DNA of 64,000 nucleotides. Origin: an uncultured Eudoraea sp. GTDB taxonomy: Bacteria > Bacteroidota > Bacteroidia > Flavobacteriales > Flavobacteriaceae. The notes below the pieces were generated by a model that worked only from the letters and a program-made list of their open reading frames with translations, had not been told where the DNA came from and made no database searches. The position numbers and the translations under genes were made by a program. How positions within the stretch are numbered: the first letter of the stretch is position 1; each line of letters begins with the position of its first letter. The stretch covers positions 124,001 to 188,000 of the forward strand of contig NZ_CANLGX010000001.1 in NCBI RefSeq assembly GCF_947490415.1. The letters are read 5' to 3'. This document shows positions 29,025-38,852 of the stretch, one piece after another.

Positions 29025-29477
29025 ATGTTAAGTCCATTGCGGCCAAAAATAGAAGCTATTGTAAATAACGAAAATGTTGAAATAAAGATACGCCTTCAAC
29101 AAATCTGTGATCTGTTGCGAGAAAATATTTCATATTATGACTGGGTAGGCTTTTACTTTAAGAATGGAACTAAAGACGAGTTAAAACTTGGTCCTTATTC
29201 GGGTGAACCTACAGACCATACGATAATACCTTTTGGCAAGGGAATTTGTGGACAGGTTGCCCTTAGCAATGAAAACTTTGTGGTCCCGGATGTAAAAGCT
29301 CAGGATAATTATATTGCCTGCAGCATTAATGTAAAAGCAGAAATTGTTGTTCCCCTGTTTGTGAATGGAGAGAATATTGGCCAAATTGATATAGATTCCA
29401 ATACCGCAGACCCTTTTAATAAGGATGATGAGGAATTTTTAGAATTCGTTAATAAAGAGGTAGCTAAAATTCTTTAA
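29025..29477 (+). CDS. GAF-domain protein related to free methionine-(R)-sulfoxide reductase
   Basis: 150 residues, a single GAF domain. The fRMsr-type segments GKGICG (71-76) and NYIACS (95-100) carry Cys75 and Cys99, followed by EIVVPLFVNGENIGQIDIDS. Known fRMsr enzymes use three cysteines. The one expected about ten residues before Cys75 is absent here (His65), so the redox mechanism may be altered or lost. Transcribed alone, upstream of purH. Confidence 0.78.
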   Translation: MLSPLRPKIEAIVNNENVEIKIRLQQICDLLRENISYYDWVGFYFKNGTKDELKLGPYSGEPTDHTIIPFGKGICGQVALSNENFVVPDVKAQDNYIACSINVKAEIVVPLFVNGENIGQIDIDSNTADPFNKDDEEFLEFVNKEVAKIL

Positions 29478-29529
29478 AACTTTAACTCTTTTGTTAATAA
29501 CACGATCTCATTTGTAGCTTCAAAAAAAT

Positions 29530-29537
29530 TACATTTG
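29530..29537 (+). promoter_or_regulatory. -7 box of purH
   Basis: TACATTTG matches TAnnTTTG. A TTTG at 29511-29514 lies 15 bases upstream, shorter than usual. An in-frame TTG at 29535 lies inside this box, which argues for the ATG at 29571 as the purH start. Confidence 0.45.
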
Positions 29538-29570
29538 TGTCCTTTAGGATTTCTATTTAAGCAACACAAA

Positions 29571-31103
29571 ATGAGCACGACAAAAAAAATTAACTCAGCA
29601 TTAATTTCTGTATTTCACAAAGACGGACTTGAACCCATTGTAAGGAAATTTGACGAGCTGGGAATTTCCATTTATTCCACAGGAGGTACTGAAAAATTTA
29701 TAAGAGAATTGGGTATTGATGTTATTCCTGTAGAAGAGGTAACCAGTTATCCCTCTATTTTGGGCGGAAGGGTAAAAACATTACATCCAAAGGTATTTGG
29801 AGGTATTTTAAACAGACAGGATAACGAAAGTGACGTTGCTCAATTAGAAGAATTTGATATCCCCCAATTAGATGTTATTATCGTGGATCTCTATCCCTTT
29901 GAAAAAACGGTAAGTGATGGTGCTTCTGAACAGGAAATCATAGAAAAGATTGATATAGGTGGGATCTCCCTGATACGTGCTGCAGCAAAAAATTATAAGG
30001 ATGTTTTATGCGTTTCTTCAATGGAAGATTATACAGAATTCTTAGAATTAATTAATACTAAAGGAGGAGAGAGCTCAATTGAAGACAGAAGACATTTTGC
30101 CACAAAGGCATTTAATGTTTCCTCCCATTATGATACCGCCATTTTTAACTATTTTAATAAGGATCACAGGGAAACTGCTTTAAAGATTAGTGAAACCAGG
30201 GCTAAAGTTTTGCGTTATGGCGAAAACCCACATCAAAAGGGATTCTTTTTTGGTGATTTTGAGGCCATTTTCACTAAACTCCACGGTAAGGAACTATCCT
30301 ATAATAATTTATTGGATGTTGACGCCGCTTTGAATTTAATGAATGAATTTAAAAACGACGATCCTACTTTTGCCATTCTAAAACACAACAATGCATGTGG
30401 ATTAGCTACAAGAAGCACTATCCACCAGGCATATGTTGATGCATTGGCAGGAGATCCAGTATCCGCTTTTGGAGGCATCTTAATGAGCAATGTAAAAATC
30501 GATGTTCCCACAGCTCAGGAAATTCATAATTTATTCTGTGAGGTAGTTATTGCCCCTAGTTATGATGATGAGGCATTAGCTATTTTAAAGGGTAAGAAGA
30601 ATAGAATTGTTCTGATTCAAAAAGAAACACCTCTCCCAGATACTCTTGTCAGGACTTGTTTGAATGGTATTCTTGTTCAGGATAAAGATTTTAAAACGGA
30701 TACGCTGGAGGATTTGGAATATGTGACCACCAGGAAACCAAGTCAGGAAGAATTAGATGACCTCATTTTTGCTTCCAAGTTATGTAAGCATACAAAATCC
30801 AACACCATTGTCCTGGCAAAGAACAAACAATTATGTGCAAGTGGAACAGGGCAAACTTCAAGGGTAGATGCTTTAAACCAGGCCATTCACAAGGCAAAAT
30901 CCTTTAATTTTAATTTAGATGGAGCGGTAATGGCCAGTGATGCATTTTTCCCTTTTCCCGATTGTGTCGAGATTTCAAATAATAATGGTATTAAAAGCGT
31001 TATTCAACCAGGAGGCTCAATTAAAGATCAACTGAGCATCGATTATTGTAACGAAAATGGAATGTCAATGGTAATGACCGGCACTCGTCATTTTAAGCAT
31101 TAA
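29571..31103 (+). CDS. purH: Bifunctional AICAR formyltransferase / IMP cyclohydrolase
   Basis: 510 residues from the ATG at 29571; an upstream TTG (29535) lies in the promoter. It catalyses the last two steps of IMP synthesis. The N-terminal cyclohydrolase domain has the MGS-like fold (STGGTEKFI, GGRVKTLHPKVFGGIL). The C-terminal formyltransferase domain shows the KHNNACG motif with catalytic Lys and His, and SAFGGIL. It ends 56 bases before mreB. Confidence 0.97.
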   Translation: MSTTKKINSALISVFHKDGLEPIVRKFDELGISIYSTGGTEKFIRELGIDVIPVEEVTSYPSILGGRVKTLHPKVFGGILNRQDNESDVAQLEEFDIPQLDVIIVDLYPFEKTVSDGASEQEIIEKIDIGGISLIRAAAKNYKDVLCVSSMEDYTEFLELINTKGGESSIEDRRHFATKAFNVSSHYDTAIFNYFNKDHRETALKISETRAKVLRYGENPHQKGFFFGDFEAIFTKLHGKELSYNNLLDVDAALNLMNEFKNDDPTFAILKHNNACGLATRSTIHQAYVDALAGDPVSAFGGILMSNVKIDVPTAQEIHNLFCEVVIAPSYDDEALAILKGKKNRIVLIQKETPLPDTLVRTCLNGILVQDKDFKTDTLEDLEYVTTRKPSQEELDDLIFASKLCKHTKSNTIVLAKNKQLCASGTGQTSRVDALNQAIHKAKSFNFNLDGAVMASDAFFPFPDCVEISNNNGIKSVIQPGGSIKDQLSIDYCNENGMSMVMTGTRHFKH

Positions 31104-31109
31104 TTTTAC

Positions 31110-31117
31110 TACTTTTG
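31110..31117 (+). promoter_or_regulatory. -7 box of the mre/rod operon
   Basis: TACTTTTG matches TAnnTTTG, 42 bases before the mreB ATG and 6 bases after the purH stop. No clear TTTG element sits at 17-23 bases upstream. Confidence 0.45.
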
Positions 31118-31159
31118 TCGATGAAATACACCTTTTAAACCGAAACCAAATTAACGCGA

Positions 31160-32188
31160 ATGGGATTTTTTGATTTCTTAACTGAAGAAATAGCTATCGA
31201 CCTGGGCACTGCAAATACGCTTATTATCCATGATGACAAGGTAGTTGTGGACAGTCCGTCTATTGTTGCAAGAGACAGGATAACTGGTAAAATAATTGCA
31301 GTGGGTAAGGAAGCCAATATGATGCAGGGAAAAACCCATGAAAATATTAAAACCATCCGGCCACTAAAGGATGGGGTGATCGCAGATTTTGATGCTTCTG
31401 AAAAAATGATCAATATGTTCATTAAGAACATACCTGCCCTGAAGAAAAAATGGTTTCCACCCGCATTGAGGATGGTAATATGTATTCCTTCAGGTATTAC
31501 AGAAGTGGAAATGCGCGCAGTAAAGGAATCTGCGGAGCGGGTAAATGGAAAGGAAGTTTACCTTATACATGAACCTATGGCGGCAGCAATAGGTATTGGC
31601 CTGGATATTATGCAGCCTAAGGGTAATATGATTGTGGATATAGGTGGTGGAACGACGGAAATAGCGGTAATTGCTTTAGGAGGAATAGTTTGTGACAAAT
31701 CTGTTAAAATAGCGGGCGATGTATTTACGAATGACATCATCTATTATATGCGCACCCAGCATAATCTATACGTAGGGGAAAGTACAGCAGAGAATATTAA
31801 AATAACCATAGGTTCTGCTACGGAGGATCTTCAATCTCCACCAGATGAGATGTCTGTGCAAGGTCGGGATTTGCTTACAGGTAAACCAAAACAGGTTTCT
31901 ATTTCATTCAGAGAAATTGCCAAAGCCTTAGACAAGTCTATTTTACGGGTTGAAGATGCTGTAATGGAAACTTTATCACAAACTCCTCCGGAATTAGCGG
32001 CAGATATTTATAATACGGGTATTTACATGGCCGGTGGCGGATCAATGCTTCGTGGATTGGATAGAAGGTTATCCCAAAAGACAGATCTACCTGTTTATAT
32101 TGCAGAAGACCCATTGAGAGCTGTTGTAAGAGGAACCGGCATAGCGCTTAAAAACCTGGAACGCTATAAAAGTATTCTTATTAAATAA
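31160..32188 (+). CDS. mreB: Rod shape-determining protein MreB
   Basis: 342 residues, actin fold. The phosphate-binding loops are intact: IDLGTANTLI near the N terminus, DIGGGTTEIAVI in the middle and MAGGGSMLRGLD near the end. It forms filaments under the inner membrane that guide lateral wall growth. First gene of mreB-mreC-mreD-mrdA-rodA, whose products together form the elongasome. Confidence 0.98.
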   Translation: MGFFDFLTEEIAIDLGTANTLIIHDDKVVVDSPSIVARDRITGKIIAVGKEANMMQGKTHENIKTIRPLKDGVIADFDASEKMINMFIKNIPALKKKWFPPALRMVICIPSGITEVEMRAVKESAERVNGKEVYLIHEPMAAAIGIGLDIMQPKGNMIVDIGGGTTEIAVIALGGIVCDKSVKIAGDVFTNDIIYYMRTQHNLYVGESTAENIKITIGSATEDLQSPPDEMSVQGRDLLTGKPKQVSISFREIAKALDKSILRVEDAVMETLSQTPPELAADIYNTGIYMAGGGSMLRGLDRRLSQKTDLPVYIAEDPLRAVVRGTGIALKNLERYKSILIK

Positions 32189-32255
32189 CCTGAATTCGGT
32201 GAGGATTTAAGTTAAGACTTGGCATCTCATTTTAAACGCTTAACATAACAAGTGA

Positions 32256-33074
32256 ATGCAGCAGATAATCAATTTTATCATTAGGTATAAAACCTCGCTG
32301 CTTTACTTATTATTGCTGTTAATTTCTCTGGCCTTTACCATTGATTCTCATTCTTATCATCGGTCGAAATTCTTTAATTCTTCAAACCGAATATCCGGTT
32401 CTATCTACAATACTGCAGATGGTATTACACAATATTTTAACCTGAATGAGGAAAACAAAAAACTGGTTGAAGAAAACAAGAAGCTGCGAAATTTACTTTT
32501 CAATTCAAATATTGAAGACAGTGTACAATTAGATACAACCAAATTGGATTTTGCAATTACTGCCGGAAGAATTATTAAAAACAGTTATTCAAGTCCGAAT
32601 AATTATATAACTATAAACAGGGGAACAAACCATGGCATTAAACAGGATATGGGTGTAATTACAGCCAACGGAATTCTCGGAATTGTTGAACATACCACAA
32701 AAAATTATGCCTCTGTTCAAAGTATATTAAATACTAAATCTAATATAAATGCCAAAATTAAGAATACGAATTATTTTGGATCTTTAGTTTGGGACGGACG
32801 AGGCTATAACCAGGTAAAACTGGAAGATATTCCCAGATTGGTACCTCTATTAGTTGGTGATACCATAGTTACAGGGGCCATGTCTAGTATTTTTCCGGAG
32901 AATATTCCAATTGGGACTATTAAAAAATTCGACCTGAATGTATCAAAAAGTTTTTATAGCATAGATGTAGAACTTTTTAACGATATGTCCAATGTTAAAA
33001 ATATCTATATCATTAATCACAAAAACAGACCTGAGATCCTAGAGCTCGAAGCTAAAATTGCCAATGACCAGTAG
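32256..33074 (+). CDS. mreC: Rod shape-determining protein MreC
   Basis: 272 residues. One membrane helix (about 12-30), then a coiled coil (ENKKLVEENKKLRNLL) and a periplasmic beta-rich part. It binds and activates PBP2 within the elongasome. The 67-base gap after mreB holds nothing clear. Its end overlaps mreD by 11 bases. Confidence 0.95.
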   Translation: MQQIINFIIRYKTSLLYLLLLLISLAFTIDSHSYHRSKFFNSSNRISGSIYNTADGITQYFNLNEENKKLVEENKKLRNLLFNSNIEDSVQLDTTKLDFAITAGRIIKNSYSSPNNYITINRGTNHGIKQDMGVITANGILGIVEHTTKNYASVQSILNTKSNINAKIKNTNYFGSLVWDGRGYNQVKLEDIPRLVPLLVGDTIVTGAMSSIFPENIPIGTIKKFDLNVSKSFYSIDVELFNDMSNVKNIYIINHKNRPEILELEAKIANDQ

Positions 33075-33573
33075 TTATTACTATATCAATTTTATTAGAT
33101 TCGCCTTACTTGTCCTCGTTCAGGTCTTAGTATTTAACAGGCTGAATTTTTTTGGCTTTATAAATCCAATGGTCTATATTCTTTTCCTCTATTGGTATCC
33201 AATAAAGGAAAATAGATCGGTTTTTATTTTTACAGGATTTTTACTGGGTTTGTCCATTGATTTTTTTTCAGACACTATGGCTTTACACGCGGCATCTACT
33301 GCTACTATAGCTTATCTGCGACCTACTGTTATGCGTTTTGTTTTTGGGGTCAATTACGAATTTCAAAGTTTTAAATTATCTAATACTACCAGGGTACAAC
33401 AAATTACTTTTTTGACGTTATTAATTATAGTCCATCATGTTATTTTCTTTAGTTTGGAAATTTTCAGTTTATCAAATTTGCTGCTAATTTTAAAGAAGGT
33501 TATTTTTACCGGAATTGCCACACTTATACTGTGTTTACTTTTTGGTTCACTTTTCAGTATAAAGAAAGAATAA
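33064..33573 (+). CDS. mreD: Rod shape-determining protein MreD
   Basis: 169 residues, highly hydrophobic with about five membrane helices. I choose the ATG at 33064 (MTSSYYYINF); the frame extends two codons to a TTG at 33058. It overlaps mreC by 11 bases, a common arrangement that couples translation. Known role: inner-membrane partner of MreC and PBP2. Confidence 0.9.
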   Translation: MTSSYYYINFIRFALLVLVQVLVFNRLNFFGFINPMVYILFLYWYPIKENRSVFIFTGFLLGLSIDFFSDTMALHAASTATIAYLRPTVMRFVFGVNYEFQSFKLSNTTRVQQITFLTLLIIVHHVIFFSLEIFSLSNLLLILKKVIFTGIATLILCLLFGSLFSIKKE

Positions 33574-33609
33574 TAGGCATTCCAGCGAAATATTGAAAGC
33601 TAAATTTCA

Positions 33610-35478
33610 ATGAAAAAAATATTATTATCGTCAATAATCGTCCTTATCGGAATTACCTTTATTGGTAGACTGTCCTATTTGCAAATATTTAGCTTTTCAC
33701 CGGATCAGGTTTTGGAAGATCCTGCGATTAAAGCGATCTATGATTATCCGGAGAGGGGATACATATATGACAGGAACGGGAAACTTTTGGTAGGAAATGA
33801 TCCTGCCTATGATGTTATGGTAATACCAAGGGAAGTGAAACCCTTGGATACCCTTGAGTTTTGTAGCCTTTTAGGGTTAGATAAGGAAAAATTTATACAA
33901 AAACTTCGGAAAGCCCGAATATATTCTCCAAGATTACCTTCAGTATTAGTGCCTCAACTTTCAAAAGAAGATTATGCTATGCTTCAGGAGAAAATGAGGA
34001 AATATGAAGGATTTTATATTCAAAAAAGATCTTTAAGATATTACGATACTAAAGCTGCTGCTAATGTCCTGGGATATATTAGAGAGGTAAATGAACGTGA
34101 CCTGGAAAGAAATCCTTATTACGTGCAGGGAGAATTAACCGGGGGTAAAGGTGTAGAGCAGCAATATGAGGAAATTTTAAGAGGTAGAAAAGGGGTGCAA
34201 TATATTCAGAAAGACAGATTTAACAGAGATATAGGACCCTATAAAGGTGGTATTCTGGACACTCTTCCGGAACAAGGCAAGGAAATAAGCCTCACTCTTG
34301 ACAAGGAACTCCAGGAATATGGAGAGCTACTTATGGAAGGAAAACGGGGTGGAATTGTTGCAATAGAACCATCTTCCGGAGAAATATTAGCTATGATCTC
34401 AGGACCAACCTATGATCCCTCACTACTTGTAGGCAGGGAACGCTCAAAAAACTATAGCAAACTACATTATGATACTATTTCCAAGCCCCTGTTTGATAGA
34501 TCTATTTCGGCTGAAGGCTCTCCGGGATCACCATTTAAAACATTAAATGCCCTAGTAGCTTTACAGGAGGGGGTTATCCAGCCTGGTACGACTATTCGCT
34601 GCTATAATGGATTTTATGTAGGTAAAACAAAGAGGGGGTGTCATTGCGGAGGTGGAATAAGAAATTTAAACAGTGGTATCTATAAATCTTGTAATGCATA
34701 CTTCGCGGGTACATTTCGGAAAATTTATGAAAAATTTCCAACTACAGATGAAGGTCAGGATGTTTGGGAAAAACATATGAATAGTTTTGGCCTTGGAAAT
34801 TTTTTAGGATATGATCTTCCTACCGGAAGACCTGGAAGAATTCCAAGTAAGGAGTATTATGACAAATGGTATGGAGATAATCGTTGGGCTTCATCCTATA
34901 TTATTTCCAATTCCATAGGGCAGGGCGAAGTTGCAGCCACCCCGGTTCAACTAGCCAATATGACCGCAGCAATTGCCAACCGTGGTTATTATTTTACCCC
35001 TCATATCCTGAAGCAAGTTGAAGGTAAAGATATAAGCATTCCAGAATACGTCAAACCCAAGCACACTACTATTGATAAAAAGCATTTTAAACCTGTCATT
35101 AAAGGCATGGCTGATGTGTATAAAAAAGGCACGGCCAGGTGGGTACAAATACCCGGAATAGAAATTGCCGGTAAAACAGGTACAGTAGAGAATTATACAA
35201 AAATAGATAGTGTACGTACTCAGCTTACAGATCATTCAGTATTTGTCGCTTTTGCTCCGGTAGACAATCCAAAAATTGCCTTGGCAGTTTATATTGAAAA
35301 TGGCTATTATGGCTCAAGATATGCAGGGCATATAGCGTCTTTACTGATAGAAAAGTACCTGAAAGGAAATATTACCAGAAAGGATCTTGAAAAAAGAATG
35401 CTCGAAAAAACTCTTGAACATGAATATGCCAAGCCATACAGCGGAGAAGAATTCAAGATAAATGAGTATGTCTGGTAG
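33610..35478 (+). CDS. mrdA: Penicillin-binding protein 2, transpeptidase
   Basis: 622 residues. N-terminal membrane helix, PBP dimerisation domain, then the transpeptidase domain with its three motifs in order: SPFK (S-x-x-K, inside SAEGSPGSPFKT), SCN (KSCNAYF) and KTG (AGKTGTVEN). It cross-links wall peptides during elongation, working with RodA, which follows and overlaps it by 17 bases. Confidence 0.96.
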   Translation: MKKILLSSIIVLIGITFIGRLSYLQIFSFSPDQVLEDPAIKAIYDYPERGYIYDRNGKLLVGNDPAYDVMVIPREVKPLDTLEFCSLLGLDKEKFIQKLRKARIYSPRLPSVLVPQLSKEDYAMLQEKMRKYEGFYIQKRSLRYYDTKAAANVLGYIREVNERDLERNPYYVQGELTGGKGVEQQYEEILRGRKGVQYIQKDRFNRDIGPYKGGILDTLPEQGKEISLTLDKELQEYGELLMEGKRGGIVAIEPSSGEILAMISGPTYDPSLLVGRERSKNYSKLHYDTISKPLFDRSISAEGSPGSPFKTLNALVALQEGVIQPGTTIRCYNGFYVGKTKRGCHCGGGIRNLNSGIYKSCNAYFAGTFRKIYEKFPTTDEGQDVWEKHMNSFGLGNFLGYDLPTGRPGRIPSKEYYDKWYGDNRWASSYIISNSIGQGEVAATPVQLANMTAAIANRGYYFTPHILKQVEGKDISIPEYVKPKHTTIDKKHFKPVIKGMADVYKKGTARWVQIPGIEIAGKTGTVENYTKIDSVRTQLTDHSVFVAFAPVDNPKIALAVYIENGYYGSRYAGHIASLLIEKYLKGNITRKDLEKRMLEKTLEHEYAKPYSGEEFKINEYVW

Positions 35479-36751
35479 GAAAGTATTTAAGCGAATTGAC
35501 TGGCTTACCGTTTTATTTTATCTTTTATTAGTAGGGATAGGTTGGCTAAACATCTATTCCAGTACATTTTCGGAAAACAACTCCTCCATTTTTGATTTTA
35601 GTCAGTTGTACGGAAAACAATTGATTTTTATTGGATTAAGCCTGATAAGTATACTGGTAATTCTGGCTTTGGAAGCCGCTTTCTATGAACGTTTTTCCAG
35701 TGTTTTGTACATTATTTCTATGGTGCTCCTTTTGGGCCTTTTTATCTTTGGCAAGACCATTGCCGGAGCAACTTCTTGGTACAACCTTGGATTTTTTAAT
35801 TTTCAACCCTCTGAGCTTGCCAAAGTAGCCACCGCTTTGGCTTTGGCAAAGTATTTAAGTGATATACAGACAGATATTAAAAACCGGAAAGATCAATATT
35901 ATTCTTTTTTAATTATTTTGATTCCGGCCTTTTTAATCATTCCGCAACCAGATCCGGGCAGTGCGTTGGTATTTTTCGCCCTCGTCTTTGTCCTTTTCAG
36001 AGAGGGATTACCCTTGTATTACCTTGGTATTGCCCTTTTAGCTGTTGTGATTTTTATAACAACACTGATGTTCGGAACAATCTGGGTAGGAATTGGCCTG
36101 GCTTTAATAATTGCTCTTTTCTTCTTAATGAAAAGAGCCTCTTTTAAAGTTCCCATCTTACCATTAATAAGCCTTTTTGCTATTTCAATCGCCTTTTCAT
36201 TATCTGTTAATTTTGTTTTCAATAATATTTTTGAGCAACGTCACAGAGATAGATTCAGCCTTTGGCTTCGGTTGGAAAAAGATCCCAATAAACTCGAAGA
36301 AATTCGTAAAACCATAGGTTATAATACGTACCAATCTGAAAAGGCTATTGAATCTGGTGGTTTCTTTGGCAAAGGCTTTTTAGAAGGCACAAGAACAAAG
36401 GGCGATTTTGTACCTGAACAGCATACAGATTATATTTTTAGTACGGTGGGTGAAGAGTGGGGATTTCTGGGCACAACCATTGTTGTGATCCTCTTTACCA
36501 TGTTACTTTTACGACTGGTTTATCTGGCCGAAAGGCAAAAAAATGATTTTAGCCGAATGTATGGATACGGAGTAATATCTATACTGCTGATTCATTACTT
36601 TATCAATATAGGAATGGTCATTGGCGTACTCCCGACAATTGGCATTCCATTACCTTTCTTCAGTTACGGAGGCTCCGGTCTTTTAGGATTTACAATTCTT
36701 TTATTTATATTCCTGAAATTAGATGCTAACAGGCTAAATGAGTGGGGCTAG
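35462..36751 (+). CDS. rodA: Rod shape-determining protein RodA (SEDS glycosyltransferase)
   Basis: 429 residues, multi-pass membrane protein of the SEDS family with about ten helices. Recognisable SEDS segments include GATSWYNLGFFNFQPSELAK, EQHTDYIFSTVGEEWGF and GIPLPFFSYGGSGLL. It polymerises lipid II with PBP2 as its transpeptidase partner. The ATG at 35462 lies inside the end of mrdA. Its TAG stop overlaps the stop codon of the opposing endonuclease gene. Confidence 0.96.
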   Translation: MSMSGRKVFKRIDWLTVLFYLLLVGIGWLNIYSSTFSENNSSIFDFSQLYGKQLIFIGLSLISILVILALEAAFYERFSSVLYIISMVLLLGLFIFGKTIAGATSWYNLGFFNFQPSELAKVATALALAKYLSDIQTDIKNRKDQYYSFLIILIPAFLIIPQPDPGSALVFFALVFVLFREGLPLYYLGIALLAVVIFITTLMFGTIWVGIGLALIIALFFLMKRASFKVPILPLISLFAISIAFSLSVNFVFNNIFEQRHRDRFSLWLRLEKDPNKLEEIRKTIGYNTYQSEKAIESGGFFGKGFLEGTRTKGDFVPEQHTDYIFSTVGEEWGFLGTTIVVILFTMLLLRLVYLAERQKNDFSRMYGYGVISILLIHYFINIGMVIGVLPTIGIPLPFFSYGGSGLLGFTILLFIFLKLDANRLNEWG

Positions 36752-37569
36752 AAGTTCCAATGCTTTGTATTTATACTTTGTTCCAGACGAGTTTCTATAT
36801 TTTTATCCATTTTATTAAAAAAATCTATCCCGCTAACCTCCTCCAAATCATCTATGGTCACCAAAAAATTTATAAGCGGTTCCCTGGTATCCTTGTGAGG
36901 AATTAGAAAAGCGAGAACTTTTATATCCTTACCCTCTTCTTTGACTACAATTTTATAATACCTTTTCGGGACTGCCACATCTTCTTCTCCAATCGTCGGA
37001 AGGCCTTTTTCCAGAATTCCACCAGTAATTATGTACAGGCTCCCATATTGTTTACTCCAACTTCTTATCTTCTTTTCCAATTGGTTCCATATCCCGGAAT
37101 TAAAATCATTCTTTTGAGGGGTAATATTGCTGGTATAAAAAGTTTCATTATAGGCATAAACTGAAAACCTTCTGTCCCCTGCCGGACAAAGATGCCCCCT
37201 GTCATATCCCGAGCCTTTATAATTTCTCCAGTCAGCAGATTTAGTGCTTACTTTAGGATCCTCAATATAATCAGGACGCTCCCTGTCATCATAGGTAAGG
37301 TGACTTCGATTTAGCACATATGCTACCCATTCGGCCTGCTCATAACGTTCCTTATAGGAAAGTATATAATTACTATGAATTACTATTTCACCCGAAGTTG
37401 AAGCTGGTAATATTCTATCCGGCACTTCAGAAGTTAAAACTTCATTCGGAGGGGCAGAATACAAATCGGGAGTATAAAAATTCTCAAACACCCAAAAACC
37501 TGCTATGCAAAGGATCAGCAAAAACATATAAATATTTCTATTCGTTTTTCTCGATCTGCTTTGCCTCAT
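36748..37569 (-). CDS. DNA/RNA non-specific endonuclease, membrane-anchored or exported
   Basis: 273 residues. One hydrophobic segment near the N terminus (about 13-28) suggests a signal anchor. The nuclease motif DRGHLCPAGDR is intact, with the catalytic His in DRGH; NITPQKNDFNSGIWNQLE carries the conserved Asn. The family needs a divalent metal and cuts DNA and RNA, here probably in the periplasm or outside. A box TAACTTTG (minus, 37574-37581) lies 4 bases before the start, so the mRNA may be leaderless or translation may start at Met15. Confidence 0.88.
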   Translation of the reverse strand: MRQSRSRKTNRNIYMFLLILCIAGFWVFENFYTPDLYSAPPNEVLTSEVPDRILPASTSGEIVIHSNYILSYKERYEQAEWVAYVLNRSHLTYDDRERPDYIEDPKVSTKSADWRNYKGSGYDRGHLCPAGDRRFSVYAYNETFYTSNITPQKNDFNSGIWNQLEKKIRSWSKQYGSLYIITGGILEKGLPTIGEEDVAVPKRYYKIVVKEEGKDIKVLAFLIPHKDTREPLINFLVTIDDLEEVSGIDFFNKMDKNIETRLEQSINTKHWNF

Positions 37570-37713
37570 AGATCAAAGTTAATTTAATTTCATTGAATTT
37601 TATGTTGAATAGATTGTAAGTTAGCAGCAAGTAATCCGACAAAAATTACTTATTTTCCCTTACAGGGAATTTATAAAAATTAAATTTAAAATACTCACCA
37701 TAATTGTAATTGG

Positions 37714-38164
37714 ATGTTGACTTGGAAAAACATAATAAGCTTTACAACAAACGGAAATCCCGCCCCGGAAAGGCGCGTTGAAAAAACAGAAAATGAATGG
37801 CGTGACATACTTACGCCTGACCAATTTCGGATTACCAGAAAAAAAGGAACTGAAGCCCCTCATTCAGGAGCATTATGCAGCATACATGATGCAGGTAAAT
37901 ATTCCTGTGTATGTTGCAGCACTCCTCTATTTGATTCCTCTATTAAATTTGAATCAGGAACAGGTTGGCCCAGTTTTACACAACCTATAGCAGAAAATGC
38001 CATAAAATATGAAAAGGATGTCACATTTGGTATGATTAGGGTAGAGGTCCTTTGTAATACCTGCGACGCGCATTTAGGGCATGTATTTCCAGATGGCCCT
38101 GAACCTAGTGGTCTTCGCTATTGTATTAACTCTGAGTCTATGATTATTGAAAAGGAGGTTATTG

Positions 38165-38175
<11 letters not shown>
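37714..38175 (+). CDS. msrB: Peptide methionine (R)-sulfoxide reductase
   Basis: 153 residues. It reduces methionine-R-sulfoxide in proteins. Two CxxC zinc pairs are visible (CVCC and CNTC), and the catalytic Cys is in RYCINS. No signal peptide, so cytoplasmic. It overlaps msrA by 11 bases. Confidence 0.95.
38151..38158 (+). promoter_or_regulatory. Strong Shine-Dalgarno sequence before msrA
   Basis: AAAGGAGG ends 6 bases before the ATG at 38165. Such sites are rare in Bacteroidota, whose ribosomes mostly ignore them. It lies inside the msrB coding region (codons for Glu-Lys-Glu-Val), so coding constraint may explain it, but it fixes the msrA start. Confidence 0.6.
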
Positions 38176-38713
<538 letters not shown>

Positions 38714-38793
38714 GAAAACCAGTTTAAAAACAGCAGGTCAAAGAGATAACCTTAAAATGTAATTTTTAAGACCTATAAATTATAAAAAAGAAC

Positions 38794-38830
38794 AAAAAAA
38801 GAGCTCCGGTAAAATTACTGGAGCTCTTTT
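38794..38830. terminator. Bidirectional terminator between msrA and the tail-specific protease
   Basis: A stem of up to 16 bp: AAAAGAGCTCCGGTAA (38797-38812) with TTACTGGAGCTCTTTT (38815-38830), including one G-U pair. It is flanked by A-run and T-run, so it serves both converging genes. Confidence 0.88.
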
Positions 38831-38852
38831 CTCAACTATAAACACTTATATA

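Noticed and set aside
29535-29570. TTG start adding 12 residues to purH
   Set aside because: Overlaps the TACATTTG box; the ATG at 29571 gives the normal PurH N terminus.
32189-32255. TGGCAT before mreC as another sigma-54 site
   Set aside because: No GC falls ten bases after the GG, so the -12 element is missing.
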